From Vitrella brassicaformis (taxonomy: Eukaryota; Sar; Vitrellaceae), in contig CDMY01000869.1 in assembly GCA_001179505.1 (NCBI GenBank), positions 76,586-140,585 on the forward strand: a stretch of 64,000 nt of DNA. The letters are read 5' to 3'. Each line of letters starts with the position of its first letter. Position 1 is the first letter of the stretch. Below are positions 44,479 through 55,677 of the stretch, in pieces. The translations under genes and the position numbers were made by a program. The notes under the pieces are model-generated. The model saw only the letters and a program-made list of their open reading frames with translations. It was not told the DNA's origin and ran no database searches.

Positions 44479-44713
44479 ACCAGCTTTGCGGGCTTGAACC
44501 TGATCGCTTCATCGACTAGAACTCATTCCCAGGCTGCATACGACAGGTGAGCGCATGCACTGTGGTGTGGTGAAAGCACAGGGATTGTCATTTCTGTGTT
44601 TGTTGCTGCAGCTGGCGTGAACGAGCCGTCGTGTCGCAGCTTGCACATCAGCGTGAACGAGCCGTCGGTGTCTATCTGTCGCTTCCCCTGTCCCTCCGGA
44701 GTGACCAATCAAG
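44479..44713. promoter_or_regulatory. Divergent spacer SET/HAD phosphatase
   Basis: 235 bp between head-to-head starts. It contains a doubled phrase gcgtgaacgagccgtcg (44623 and 44652), a possible regulatory direct repeat with 29-bp spacing. Confidence 0.4.
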
Positions 44714-45733
44714 ATGATTCACCGGATCAGCGCGTCGTTTCCCTCCTCTCTGCTCTTCGTGTTGGTCTGCCTCGCCATCACCTTCCATGCCGGCGAGTCC
44801 TTCCTGCCATCGACGCCATCCCATGGCCGTCTGTCGAGGCCGCTACGTGGCCGGCGTGTGTCGACTGCTCGACTGGCGGCACAAGAGGAGCAGCCAGCGG
44901 CGACGGCGACGAGAGATAGCCTGCTGGTGGTGTGGGACCTCGACGAAACGTTGATCTGCAGCCGTGAAAGATACCCCATCGAAAGGTCAACGAGAAGGCT
45001 GGAGGACCCCGAGGAGCCGCTCCCTGACGCAAGCCAGTGGAAGCCACTCCCGGAGGGGGCCCCTGTGTCTGACTTTTCGGTCGACCTGGTGCAACAATAT
45101 GACGACAAGGTGGGCATGGAATCATACGAAACACCGCAGTCGCATTCATTGTGTGCATCTGCGAGGCGTTTATTGACTGTCGTGTTGCCATACTGTAGAC
45201 CCGATGGGTGGAGCGTTTCGACATCTTCCTGCGGCCCGGTAGGGATGCAGGCAGACAGGCAGGACCACAGACACGACACTCACCGTTCTGTCGCTGCCAA
45301 TGTGTGCATGGCAGGTGCGCAGGAGCTGCTGCAGTGGTGCAAGGACCAAGGCTATGAACAGGCCCTCTTCACTACCGCCATCCAGCTGTACGCAGACAAC
45401 ATCCTGGCCCATCCCACCCTCGATCCATCAGGGGAGCTGCTTCCCCGACGGCTCTACCGAGGCGATATGGACGGATACAGCTACAAGTCCCTAGCTCGAC
45501 TGCGGCCTTGCCTGAAGCGTGCCGTGTTGATCGACAACGCCAGGCGTTACCTGACAGAGGAGAACGGCATTGGCGTCCCTGACTTTGTCCCGAAATGGGC
45601 GCCGTCTATACCCGAGGAGAACGATGCGCTCAAGTCGCTGCTGACGGAGCTGGATGAGCTCGATGACGTGAGACCACGACTCAAGGAGCTGTGGAAAGAG
45701 GGGCGCTTCGAATGTGGTCGAAGGGGCGACTGA
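44714..45733 (+). CDS. FCP/SCP1-type HAD phosphatase with plastid leader
   Basis: The ATG at 44714 gives MIHRISASFPSSLLFVLVCL..HAGES. Phe follows at the probable signal cleavage site, then LPSTPSHGRLSRPLRGRR, an Arg/Ser-rich transit-like stretch: a bipartite plastid leader. The HAD domain shows motif I VVWDLDETLIC (nucleophile Asp and acid Asp), motif II LFTTAIQLYADNIL, and motif III LKRAVLIDNARRYL with NGIGVPDF. Introns lie at 45112-45199 and about 45239-45314. They join DDK to TRWVERFDIFLRPG and on to AQELLQWCKDQG, in phase, even though the unspliced frame is accidentally open. The TGA is at 45731-45733. It probably dephosphorylates Ser/Thr of a plastid protein; the substrate is unknown. 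Confidence 0.85.
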   Translation: MIHRISASFPSSLLFVLVCLAITFHAGESFLPSTPSHGRLSRPLRGRRVSTARLAAQEEQPAATATRDSLLVVWDLDETLICSRERYPIERSTRRLEDPEEPLPDASQWKPLPEGAPVSDFSVDLVQQYDDKVGMESYETPQSHSLCASARRLLTVVLPYCRPDGWSVSTSSCGPVGMQADRQDHRHDTHRSVAANVCMAGAQELLQWCKDQGYEQALFTTAIQLYADNILAHPTLDPSGELLPRRLYRGDMDGYSYKSLARLRPCLKRAVLIDNARRYLTEENGIGVPDFVPKWAPSIPEENDALKSLLTELDELDDVRPRLKELWKEGRFECGRRGD

Positions 45734-46351
45734 GTTCTGGCGGACGGGTGCTGGGATGGATCAACTTCTGCCCCCGTGCTTAGGTAGACAGTTGTGCTTC
45801 TGAGGATGCATGTAGTTATGATGAAGGTCATACACACACAGGTAGAGATGGGTAGGTTGATGGGTAGGTAGGACGTTGTGGGTGGGTGGACCCATTCGTG
45901 ATGCGAATGGTGACATCCGACTGACGCTGGCTGGCTCGTTGGATGCGTGATGCTTCGATTCATGGCTTGTGTGACCAGCCATCAGCTGGAGGGACACACT
46001 TGTGGGTCACAGTAACTTGTTCAATGCGATGTGGTGCATTCATTCGACCCGCCAAAGCAGCTCCCAGTCCTGCAGGTGGGTCTGGCTATGTACATGACTA
46101 GTCACAAACACAGGCAAGAGACAGGTCATCTACACACAGTCCATCCGCGCACGTGCGCATCTCTCTGTACACTGTCTGTCTGTGAGGGGGCTGGCTGGAA
46201 TTGATAGCTACACCTATCTATGCATGCGATGAAAAGAAGCCGATACATAAGATACACGTCCGCACAGAGTGGACTGCCCGCTCGCCGCAGCCGCACCCAG
46301 GGATACGATATACATACCTGCACAACACACACAGATATGTGTTGACCAAAG
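45734..46351. other. Convergent spacer
   Basis: GGTAG, TGGG and CA-rich low-complexity sequence with no coding signal. Confidence 0.5.
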
Positions 46352-48838
46352 CTACACACAGCGCTCCGACTCCAGTGTCAGTCGAGCCCTCACATTCGAG
46401 TTACTGACGTCAGCCGTGGTGCTGTAGTGGTGGAGCGACTGCAAGGCAACACACACGGACCCGTACATACGTGTCCGTGTGTGCTGTGCGGTGGTATGTC
46501 TGTCGGCGTACTGGGTGTATCTGGCGGGGGCAGCGGGACGGGAGCGGCGTTGGCGGGGACGGCAGGAGCACCAGATGCGACACTGAATCAAGACAGGAAG
46601 ATCGAATCAGACGCAAGGAAGCATCTTGTTTCTTACTTGGTATTGAAGGGAACGTATGGCAGCGTCAGCCGCTCATGAGGACGCGAAGCAGCCTGCAGCA
46701 ATACATGCCACACACAGAATACAGGACAACAACAACAACATCTATCAGCCTCCCGCTGCCAACGTACCTGCCAGTTTTGCTTCTCTCTCTGGAGGAACTC
46801 AATAGACGCATGGTCGCCGGACACCCACCAGCCATTGATCAGTCTGGCTGCCAGCAAAGATCGATCATTTGCGTCGAGCTTCCACATGACGGTGAGAATG
46901 AACTCGAACATGTCGCTGCGGCGGATTGTGGCCGCGGCGGTAGATGGGACGGGCTTCTGGAGCACGTCCATCACCACATTCGCCAGGGCACTGGACGCCT
47001 CAATCTTCGACAACACCATGCCCCACGCCGTCACAGCTGCACAAACACACAGACGTGTCCTGATGCCCCACATCCCGCCAGTGTGTTCCCTATTCACCTG
47101 CGAATGGTCTGAAGGAAATGCCTGCGAGAGTCGGGAGCAGGAAGTCGCGATCAAAGTGAGGCAGGGCCCTACAAGTTGTAGACACAAAAGAGAGCCGCCA
47201 ACCCACGTGAAGGCCCACCATCTCTGTCTTACTTGGCGAAGTTGGTAATGTCCGGCCATTTGAGCTGCAGGATGCATTGCCGCAAGTACAGCAGTGCGAT
47301 GGTCATGTAGGGGTATGACACAACAGTGACGCTCATCTCGAGGTCCTTGAGCAGCACATCCCCCACCCCCTTGGCGTCCAGCTCCTCACCCGTCAGGCTG
47401 GGGATGTGGAACGACAGACCCAGGTTGGACCCGAGCAGCATCACGGCATAGTCCACGCCGTCGAAGGATGACGATGTGTCGACCACGGTGACACGACCCT
47501 CGACCCCTCCTTCCTCTTCCCGCGCCTCCTCCGTACTTGCTCTGGTGTCGCCCCAGCTCGTGGATGGGGACGGGTCGGTCGTGATGGTCGCGTGAAGGGT
47601 GTAGCATGCGCAGGCCGATGGGCGAGAAGCCTCAGTAGCAGTCGCTGTAGCCATGATTTCAAATGAGGCAATCTCACGCATGCGTTTCTCGCCGTCTGCC
47701 GTCAGGGTGTGTGACAGGTCGCGGATCGACCAATAGGAGTAGTCGAGCAGACCAGGGGCGGGGGGAGGGGCGAGAGAGGGGGAGCGGACGCGGGCACGGG
47801 TGAAGATGTAGAGACGCGGCAGGGTCATGTGGATGAAGGCCGTCACAAAGGGGTTGTCATACAGGGGGGCGTCGTATACGCGGAACGGGTGAATGAAGGC
47901 CGTCTTGGACTTGCAGGCGTGCTCTCGGTCAGCGAACACGCCACCTGTACACACACACACGCCACCAGTCGGCAAGCTAGAGAACAGTCGAGCCGCACGT
48001 ACCTATCGCATCACTGAGTGTGGGGGAGTTCGTCGGTATGACGAGAAATCGCGCCAGCCCATCGGCGGACGCCTGCAGCTTGCCGCTCGCGAGATGGTGG
48101 CAGATGTAGCTGAGCAGCTTGCTCGCCGCACCGACGGTGGCCGAGTCGTTGCTGTTCCAGCCGTGCTTGAGCAGCTGGGGGTTCTGCAGGGCGACCACGG
48201 AGACCGTCGGCGGCCACTCCTCTGTGCTGCTCTGGATGAGGCGCGCCACGGCATCGTGGGTCATGGACTCGATGAGCTGCCGGGCGAACAGAGGGTCCTC
48301 AAGCCAGTTGCGGCGAAGCATCTGCCAACACACAACACCATCATGGACACACCGAGCTGCGCCCATTCTTGCTGACGACTTGCCTTGCCGTCGAGTTTGG
48401 AGACCATAGTGTCGCTGATGCCGCTGTGGACGTAGTCGAGGGCCTTGACGCAATCCAGAAAGTTGTCTTCTGTGAGGCCGTTGAGCATGGCATTGACGTC
48501 CTTCTGCAGCACAACACGAGCGACGTCAATGCCGATCTCGCGGATGACGATGCGGTGCGTCTTGCCCTCTGCAAAACTCCCTGCTTCCAACGCCTGCACC
48601 ACACCAGACATCACACCACACAGACAAACAAACAAACGAATGAATGAATGAATGAATGCATCTCCGACGGGTGGTTGATCTGCTTGTTGTTGACCGGTTT
48701 GAAATGGTCGAATTTCATGAGTACGTCGCGTTTGATGTGCAGCTTCTGGTCCTCGCCGGCCGCGGACTCATCTTCTCCCTCACGCACAAACACCAACTCG
48801 ACAGAGGGGCTGATCAGCGACTCAGACGATGATGCCAT
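46352..48838 (-). CDS. Unrecognised multi-exon protein, helical, possibly ARM/HEAT-like
   Basis: The ATG at 48838 reads MASSSESLISPSVELVFVRE. Following exons include DQKLHIKRDVLMKFDHFKP, RIVIREIGIDVARVVLQKD, NWLEDPLFARQLIESMTHDA, SVVALQNPQLLKHGWNSND and SKLLSYICHHLASGKLQAS. Then come an exon around 47950-47230 (AFIHPFRVYDAPLYDNP and SFEIMATATATEA) and ANVVMDVLQKPVPSTAAATI with FEFILTVMWKLDAND. I extend the gene past the apparent stop near 46633 through a good donor (acca/gtaag) into a Pro-rich exon APVPLPPPDTPSTPTD. A last exon, SLHHYSTTADVSNSNVRARL, ends ERCV at TAG 46352. Alternating Leu-rich helices suggest an alpha-solenoid, but I recognise no named family. Confidence 0.6.
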
Positions 48839-49118
48839 GGCGGGCGGCGAGAAGCAGTGCGACCACTCGGGGGAAGTGGGCAGTTGTTGCCTGCACGATA
48901 ATGAACAGACGAGGCGAGCAACAGTGAGCGTCATGAGAAGGGTGATGACTATTGTAGTGGATGTCACGTGATTTCTCTCATTACCTGTTGCACACAGTGG
49001 CGTTCGCACAAAGCCGGTTAGGGGAGGACAAAACTCGTACTCGGCTGTAAATTGCATCGGTCGAGAAATTCGCGTGTTTATATCTTTGTTGGTTGTTCTC
49101 GACTGAGACGCGGTGACG
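48839..49118. promoter_or_regulatory. Divergent spacer (280 bp)
   Basis: It lies between starts 48838 (minus) and 49119 (plus). A TTATAT element at about 49078-49083 lies 36-41 bases before the plus ATG; its meaning is uncertain. Confidence 0.35.
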
Positions 49119-49502
49119 ATGGCGTGTCACACCCTCTTCGACCACCACTTCAACAAGGCCCTCGGATGGCCAGCACATGGGTAAGCGAGTAGAGGCGATG
49201 TGGGACTGAGCAGATGTTATTTGAGGCATGCGTGCATCATCGCACAACTTCCCTGTGTCGCTTCAGGGTTTGTGGAGAGTGACAGCAACACAGAGAGCGA
49301 GGCCCTGAGCGATTTCCGACTCCCACCTCCCCGCCAGCCGCCCGCTGCGCCCGCCACCCCGCCCACGCCTCCGGCCGTCATCCCCAACTATCTCAAGGCG
49401 ACCAAAGCAACGGCGGCCCGGAAGAAGGCGGCGGACGAGCAGCGCGCCGCACTGCTGAAGAAGCAGGAGACGGTGAAGAAGCTCGGGCGCTTCCGTTTCT
49501 AA
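49119..49502 (+). CDS. Small basic protein, two exons
   Basis: Exon 1 (49119 to about 49179) reads MACHTLFDHHFNKALGWPAH. The donor gtaagc is followed by an intron to about 49266. Exon 2 continues GFVESDSNTESEALSDF, a Pro-rich linker (PPRQPPAAPATPPTPPAV), then a Lys/Ala-rich helix KATAARKKAADEQRAALL and the end KKLGRFRF. It has about 99 residues. Its composition suggests a nucleic-acid- or ribosome-associated small protein. Family not recognised; head-to-head with 46352-48838. Confidence 0.6.
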
Positions 49503-49539
49503 TCGTGTCGTTTCACAGGGCGCTGCACCAGTACGCCAG

Positions 49540-49826
49540 GTGTTTTTTCATCGTGCCATGCGCTACTATCTGGACACGTGCCTGGCGCTACTACCTCGAT
49601 TGATGGCCCGCCTCTGGCGGCAAGGGCGTCTCAAGTCCTCTCAGCTCGGTGTGGTGGCCGATTCGTTCGCCGAGCTGGCCGAGTGATTGCATGCGACCCA
49701 TCGCTGCAGCACAACTGGGTGGCACCGCTGGCGTGGACCATGGCCAAGGTGGGCTGCTCTCACGAGGAGCTGCTCAGACTCATAGGCGAGGCTGGTTCAT
49801 TGGCGCAGGTGGGCCGCAAGAAATAG
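49540..49826 (+). pseudogene. Possible relic of a helical-repeat (RAP/FASTK-like) protein
   Basis: One frame reads RYYLDTCLALLPRLMARLW then SSQLGVVADSFAELAE and stops. After a shift of frame the similarity style continues as HNWVAPLAWTMAKVGCSHEE and LLRLIGEAG. Phrases such as LAWTMAKVG resemble the heptatricopeptide-type repeats of organelle RNA-binding proteins. The frame break and lack of neighbours make it a relic at best. Confidence 0.3.
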
Positions 49827-51001
49827 ACTCATCAATCATAAGACACACTGACGTGTCTACTGGTCGTGTCCATCAATCAGGGCCTAAGGCTGTATCTGGG
49901 GTGAGTCCGCCAGGCCTACCACACCGAGATCGACGGCGACCTCGGTGCCACCTACCTCCCGTGTGCACATCAGCAGGGGACAAACTTCAAGTTGTTCGGC
50001 CGTTCACAAGTCACGGATGGGGAGAGAGGAAGGACAAGTGGTCTTGTCGAGGCAGTCGATCAGAGCACGCACTGATTGGCTCACACCCACCCACGGGCGT
50101 AGGTCTAGAGGCCGGCTAGAAGGCGGGCTGACTGACTGCTTTCTGTGGGCCACCACTGCTTTCGGACTGACTGACTGTACAGACGAGGGAGGCTGCAAGG
50201 CGGCTGGGGTTTTTAGCGGCCTCCCCACCCCCACTTATCTACACAGACGACTTTGAAGGCAAGGAAGGCAGATCAGAGAGACAGAGGAGCGGGTTTTCCT
50301 GGCTGACACAACTATGTATGGGAGGGAAATACATAGACACAACACGACAGACACGTCCGATATCTCACATGTCCCTCCACTTGTGATATGTTTCACCTGT
50401 CGGTCAGATGGAGCCGGAACTGTCCGAAATGGAAACAAATCCACTAGCTCCAAACGGGCCGGCGAAAAGATGTTTGGTTTGAGTGGTGAGCTGGCGTTGG
50501 GCGGCGTCGTCTTTCTGGCCGCCAGCCTTATCCCCGAGAAGACACGGCGGAAGCGCAGAAGCCGGATACTTTCCTCTGTCATGGATCACATGTTGGAACT
50601 TCTATTGACGGGCCCGTCTGGCGATGGATTCGTCAGAGCATCCAACTATGTACCGACACTGCAAGTGCCAGGCCTACTCCTTCTTTCATGTTCAATTCCT
50701 CTGTCTTAATCTTGTGATGTTCCCGTGCTTAGTGCGATTGGCTCGTGCCATTAGCTTTCAAAGCACGGAACGACCCACGAGATTGGTTATATCGCTGCCT
50801 TCATTTTATATCGGTGGGGCAATGATCCTAAGATTGAATGTCTGCTGGACCATACCGACGTGTAACGGCGTGGTTGACGTGGTGTGCGGAGACATACACT
50901 AGAGGCTGAGACACCATCTTCGTGTGTCTTGGCGGCAGTGAATGATTGGCTCTGGACATCTTTGGGTCGGTTTTCCGCAACTATAAACAGTGTTAGGTGA
51001 G
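49827..51001. other. Gene-poor stretch of different texture
   Basis: It has fewer microsatellites and more mixed composition than neighbouring spacers, especially 50.6-51.0 kb. Open frames at 50314-50709 and 50624-50902 look random. Nothing assignable. Confidence 0.45.
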
Positions 51002-54000
51002 TCAGATGAAGGGGTTCTCTGCAAAAATCAAAAGCCTTAACGCCGATCTACCCGTGAACACAATAAAGTGGACACCAACGAGGAATAGCCATCCAACAGC
51101 TACTATTATCGATGGACCGCCCCCCACACGCGAGGCCGCCCCGCTCACAGCGAAATCAGGATACCACATCCGCCTATCCACGTACTCACGATACTTGTCA
51201 TCACCATCGTCACCACCTGTGTCGACGCGCACACGCGATGCGCCCGTGTCGACCCCCTGCTGCACGATGGCGGCGGCGATGTGCATGCTGATGTTGCGGA
51301 TGCCCGTGAGGCTCGGGTACACGGTGCCGTGCGCCAGTTCATCGTCCGTCACCATCGATGCAAGCGTCCGTGCGGCCAGAGCAAACACCGAGTCGGGGAT
51401 GGTGCGCAGCTTGGCAGAAATGGCACCTGCATGACAGACAGACAGACAGGCAGGCACATGGGGGCAAATGAGGGCACATGAGGGCACGAAGGAATGTGTT
51501 GCATTCACTGAGAAGTAAGTGGTACCTAGGCCAACGCCAGGAAAGACGTAGAGGTTGTTGCCTTGTCCAGGAACCTGTGTGCCACCTACACAGACACGGA
51601 GACACAGTGTTGTGCATCATGCGGCTGGTTGGCCGGCTCACCGATGCCGAGTGGCCCTATGGGGACGGGGGCGAAAGGGCTACCGCTGGCGAAGATCGTT
51701 GAGCTGCCGCCCCACTTGTACGCTGACACACAGCATCCCTGGCCTTCCTGCATTGTCTGTCTCTCTGTGTGTGTGCTACCTACCCTCTTCAGCGGTGCAT
51801 TCGGACTTGGATGTCGGGTTTGAAAGAGCGAAGATGATCGGCGACTTGCACTGGCTACGCATCGCCTGCAGACATGTACAAGATACATGAGAGACAAAAC
51901 TGACACACGGGCTTCTCGTCTGCTCTGTGTGTTGACCTGACCTTGATGATTTTCTCAGTGAAGGCGCCGCCCTTTCCACTCAGACCCAGGAGCATGGTGG
52001 GCCTCGCAGCCTTGACCACTGAGAAGCAGACAGGCAATAATCGGTGGGGTGTGTTGTGTGCTGATGGATGTTGTCCATCTTTCTCACCCACCTTCGAGGA
52101 GTGTGGGCAGCGGCGGGTCGTCTCGCGCGAATCTCAGCTTGTGTGACTGCATCGCGCCGCTCCTCTGGGTCGTCACCAGTCCTGAATGTACACACACGGT
52201 CGACCGGTGGATCGACACATCACATATGTATATCTAACATACTCATAACTCGGTGGCTGACCTTTTGAGTCGACGAGCCAGAATTTGTCTTTGGCTTCCG
52301 AGTGTGACATGCCCTTGTCCACCATGTCCTCCAATATCATGTCGGCAATGCCCACCGCCGCCGCACCCGCACCGTAGAAGACGATGGTCTGGTTGGCCCA
52401 CTCGGACTGCGTGATGCGCATGGCGCCCAGAAGGCCCGCCAGAATGACCGTCCCTGTGCCCTGGATGTCGTCATTGAACGACAGCAGCTCATCCCTGATA
52501 CACACGAGGTCGCCGTACACGTTTGTATGTGACCGGAGGGCACATCGGTTCACCTGTATTTGCTGAGGATGGGGAAGGCGTGGTCGTTGGAAAAGTCCTC
52601 CCATTGCACAAGGGCCGCCGGCCATCGCCGCCGCACAGCTGACAAACAGACAGACAGACAGACAGTTGAAAAGGTCGGTCGGAAGTGTGCCTGCCTGGCT
52701 GTGATTGGTCTGCTCACCGCTGACGAACTCATCGACGATGGCGTCGTATGCGTCGCCCTGCAGCCGTGGGTGCTTCTCGCCAATGTACAGCGGATCCATC
52801 AGCAGCTGCTCGTTGTTGGTGCCCACGTCCAACATGACTGATGGGAGTAGCGACACAGAATGGATCGGTGTACACACGTTTTCGTGGGGCAGGTGGCTCA
52901 CTTGGCAGGACCTTGGACGGGTGTATTCCCGCGGCCGCCACGTACAGCGACAGCTTCCCGATCGCTATGCCCATGCCGCTGAAGCAATGCACACAGAACA
53001 CACATCACTATTTCACGGACCCACTTATTATTGTCTCTTTGTCGCCTCACTTGGCGCCGAGGTCCCCAAGGCCGAGTATCCGACTGCCATCTGACAGACA
53101 CGGACGCGCGCAATCGACCAGCAACGATCCCTTTTTGCACGTGTTCGTCGTTCCTTCCTCACCCGTCACGACGATGATTTCGACATTCTTCTGCGGCCAC
53201 TGCCTCAACACCTCATAGAAACGACCCTGCAAACAGCAAAGGAGGCCGAAAAGAGCACCTCAGGTGAATCGCATGGACACAGCGAGTTGCCAATCAGTGT
53301 ACCCTGAGAGAGGTGGACAGGAAGATGCCCCGCGGCTGCCGATAAATGCGGGAAAAGTTCTGAATGCACAAACGCAGACAGACAGAATCGAGTGCATCCC
53401 AAAACGCCGACGCTCACGCATACTGACCTGGCATGCGATACCGACTGTGGGTGTGTACACGATGGGCATCATGTCGACCACATTCTCCACCAGCAGGCGG
53501 AAGTAGAGCACCTCTGACCTGTCGTGGATGGACTCCAGATACAAATACCGGTCGAAGTCACTCGTCTGCCGCTCGTAGCCATCCTGCACACATACACACA
53601 GCAACACAGGGCACACAGGCAGGAAGCTTCATTGCAATGTACGAGGGCGTGTGCATGTTGTCCTCCGTACCATCAGCCTTATGATCTGCTGATCCATTGT
53701 TTCGCTGCACAGACAAGTACAGAGCCAGCAACGAGTGGCTGCAATGATAGTGACAGGTGTCTACGTCACGTACATGGCTGGCGGCAGATATCCGTTCAAA
53801 TCAAGGCGGTCTCGCTCAGTGGCCGTGAAGGACAAACCCTGACCAAGCACACACGCACATGAAGGGAGGGAGGGAGAGGTACCTAAGTAAGTGCCTGTGT
53901 GTGTGTGTCCGTGTGTGTGTGTGTGTGTCTGTGATTGCACCTTGCTTGCGATAGGATCACGCAGCACATTGAGAGCAGATGAAGACATTGTGACCATTGC

Positions 54001-54240
54001 ATGACTGCTGCGCGACGGACCGACATCTGAAGCCGCCACCATTGACACACACAAACACACGCAACACACACGCAGAGCCCAATCAATGAATCATTCATGT
54101 GATCTGGTGCTGCCCTCACCTGCAGTGGCGTTTCGCCTGTCGGCCTCCAGCTGGTGCCCATGCTGCGGAGGCTTCAGGCCTCCTGTGTCGCGCGCAATCA
54201 CGTACAAGATCAGAATCACACACGGGAATACACGCATCAT
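51002..54240 (-). CDS. Malic enzyme (oxidative decarboxylating), secretory/plastid-type N-terminus
   Basis: This enzyme converts malate to pyruvate and CO2 with NAD(P)+. The ATG at 54240 opens a hydrophobic leader MMRVFPCVILILYVIA. Family blocks are SSALNVLRDPIASKGLSFTATERD, written in two exons, and YLYLESIHDRSEVLYF. Next are VVDMMPIVYTPTVGIACQ, DGSRILGLGDLGAK (first dinucleotide site), GMGIAIGKLSLYVAAAGIHP, VMLDVGTNNEQLL, QWEDFSNDHAFPIL, FNDDIQGTGTVILAGLLGA, IVFYGAGAAAVGIADMI, LLGLSGKGGAFTEKII, PIIFALSNPTSKSECTAEE and FASGSPFAPV. The C-terminus passes RRMWYPDFAV, then has a hydrophobic extension IIVAVGWLFLVGVHFIVF. That tail could be intron read-through (a gtgagc donor follows GCT) instead of protein. 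Cofactor preference is not assignable. Confidence 0.9.
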
Positions 54241-54374
54241 GCCGAGGTGCAAGTGCTCATCAACCGCAGCGACAGCGCCTTCTTCTTTTCCCACATTTGG
54301 CATACAGATCTCTGTGCGAGCTTAGAGTGCAGATCTCCTCTGATGACGGCCTCGCATGCATCTGGGTGCGCAGC
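54241..54374. promoter_or_regulatory. Divergent spacer malic enzyme/TLDc (134 bp)
   Basis: Starts 54240 (minus) and 54375 (plus) face outward. Both products carry hydrophobic leaders, so a shared control for organelle-targeted proteins is plausible. Confidence 0.4.
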
Positions 54375-55677
54375 CATGCTGCTTGCAGCCATCCAAGCGT
54401 TGATCTTCGACGTTTCCAACGCTTTCCAGATCTCCTCTGCTGGACCAAGAATGGCGCTGCCCTATGCACGACGGCGGCTGCATGAGCTTCGCGCGAAGCC
54501 CAGTGATGAGGATGAGCCGCTGGGGCCGCCCGGCATCGCGCCAGGAAGGAAGGTCTATGAGGAGAGAGATGACTGGGTGAGTGTGAGCATGTCAGGCACA
54601 TCTCTTCAATAGATATCTGTCTGTGCGGCTTGTGTGCAGGTGACCAAGGCAGTGAAGTTCGTGTTTGGCTCCAAAGCATTGCAAGACCCTGAGCCGCTGG
54701 GTTTTAAGCGGAGCGGCAAAGAGGCCTTCCCTGGTCAGTGAGTCGCCCAACACACACACACACTCACACACCGCAAGCGAATGGCCCTCCGTGTGTGTTG
54801 CCTGCCTGTCGTCCTGCCGTTGGTTCTGCAGAGTATTACGGCGTCAATCTCGCAGAGTGGGCTGATTTGTTGCCCGAGGATCAAGGCAACAAGGACCTGA
54901 CACTCATACGACCCCTCCTGAAACAGACGCGACTTGAGCAGCGGCCCATGCAGCTCATCTATGACGCGTCGAGGCACGGCTGGTCATGTCGGTCATTTCA
55001 CCAGCGTGTGGACAGGAAGGGACCGTGTGTGGTGCTGGCCAGGACCAGGGGCGGGAGCATCTGTGGGGGCTACAATGCCGCGGGGTGGGTGGGGGTTGGG
55101 GAGCTCAGGGGAGCGGCGAGCGCATTTCTCTTCACATGGCCTGATGGCGACACATCCAAGAGGCCGCTCAAGTGAGGCTTTCAACACGAAGCACTATGGC
55201 CGGCTGTGTCTGCATTTGTTGCTGTGCTGCAGGCTGCCGAAGGTTGGTGGTGCGGGTGTGGCGATCTGTGACTTTCCTGACAAAGGGGTCTCCTTTGGCA
55301 TGGACGGGTGAGCGCTACCGACACAGCAGAGAGCCGTTATGCATCCGGCGAGAGAAAAGGCGCATTGTGTGTTGGTGTGTTGGTGTGTTTCAGATTTGTA
55401 GTGCCGCTGTCGAGCAGAGAGCCCAACGGTCCTCAAATTTCCTACTCCAAGCTTGGGCCCTACTATTCCCGGAGGAAGGACGGCTTTCCCTCTCTATTCT
55501 CCGTCCGTAATCGATCGATGTCACGCATCCATGTGAATTGTGAATGTGTGCGTTGTGTGTGGTCAGGGCGTCGAGAAGCGGCAGGCAGAGTTGGTGGAGC
55601 TGAAGGTGTACGCGGGCATCTACAAGCCCGGGGAGGCCATACCCGATAGCAAGGTGAAGCTACTGCAGCTCAACTAG
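54375..55677 (+). CDS. TLDc-domain protein with bipartite plastid leader
   Basis: The ATG at 54375 gives MLLAAIQALIFDVSNA. Phe follows at the likely cleavage site, then QISSAGPRMALPYARRRL, a plastid-type leader. Exons are 54375-54576, 54640-54733, 54832-55171, 55235-55309, about 55394-55507 and 55567-55677. All have GT-AG borders and phases that agree. The TLDc core reads QLIYDASRHGWSCRSFHQRV, DRKGPCVVLARTRGGSICGG, YNAAGW and SAFLFTWPDG, then GAGVAICDFPDKGVSFGMDG and GPYYSRRKDGFPSLF. It ends VKLLQLN at TAG 55675-55677. TLDc domains in animals protect against oxidative stress; in a plastid or another endomembrane compartment the role is unknown. Confidence 0.85.

Noticed and set aside
50314-50709. 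131-codon plus frame
   Set aside because: No domain, no splice context, and an equally long minus frame overlaps it. It looks random.
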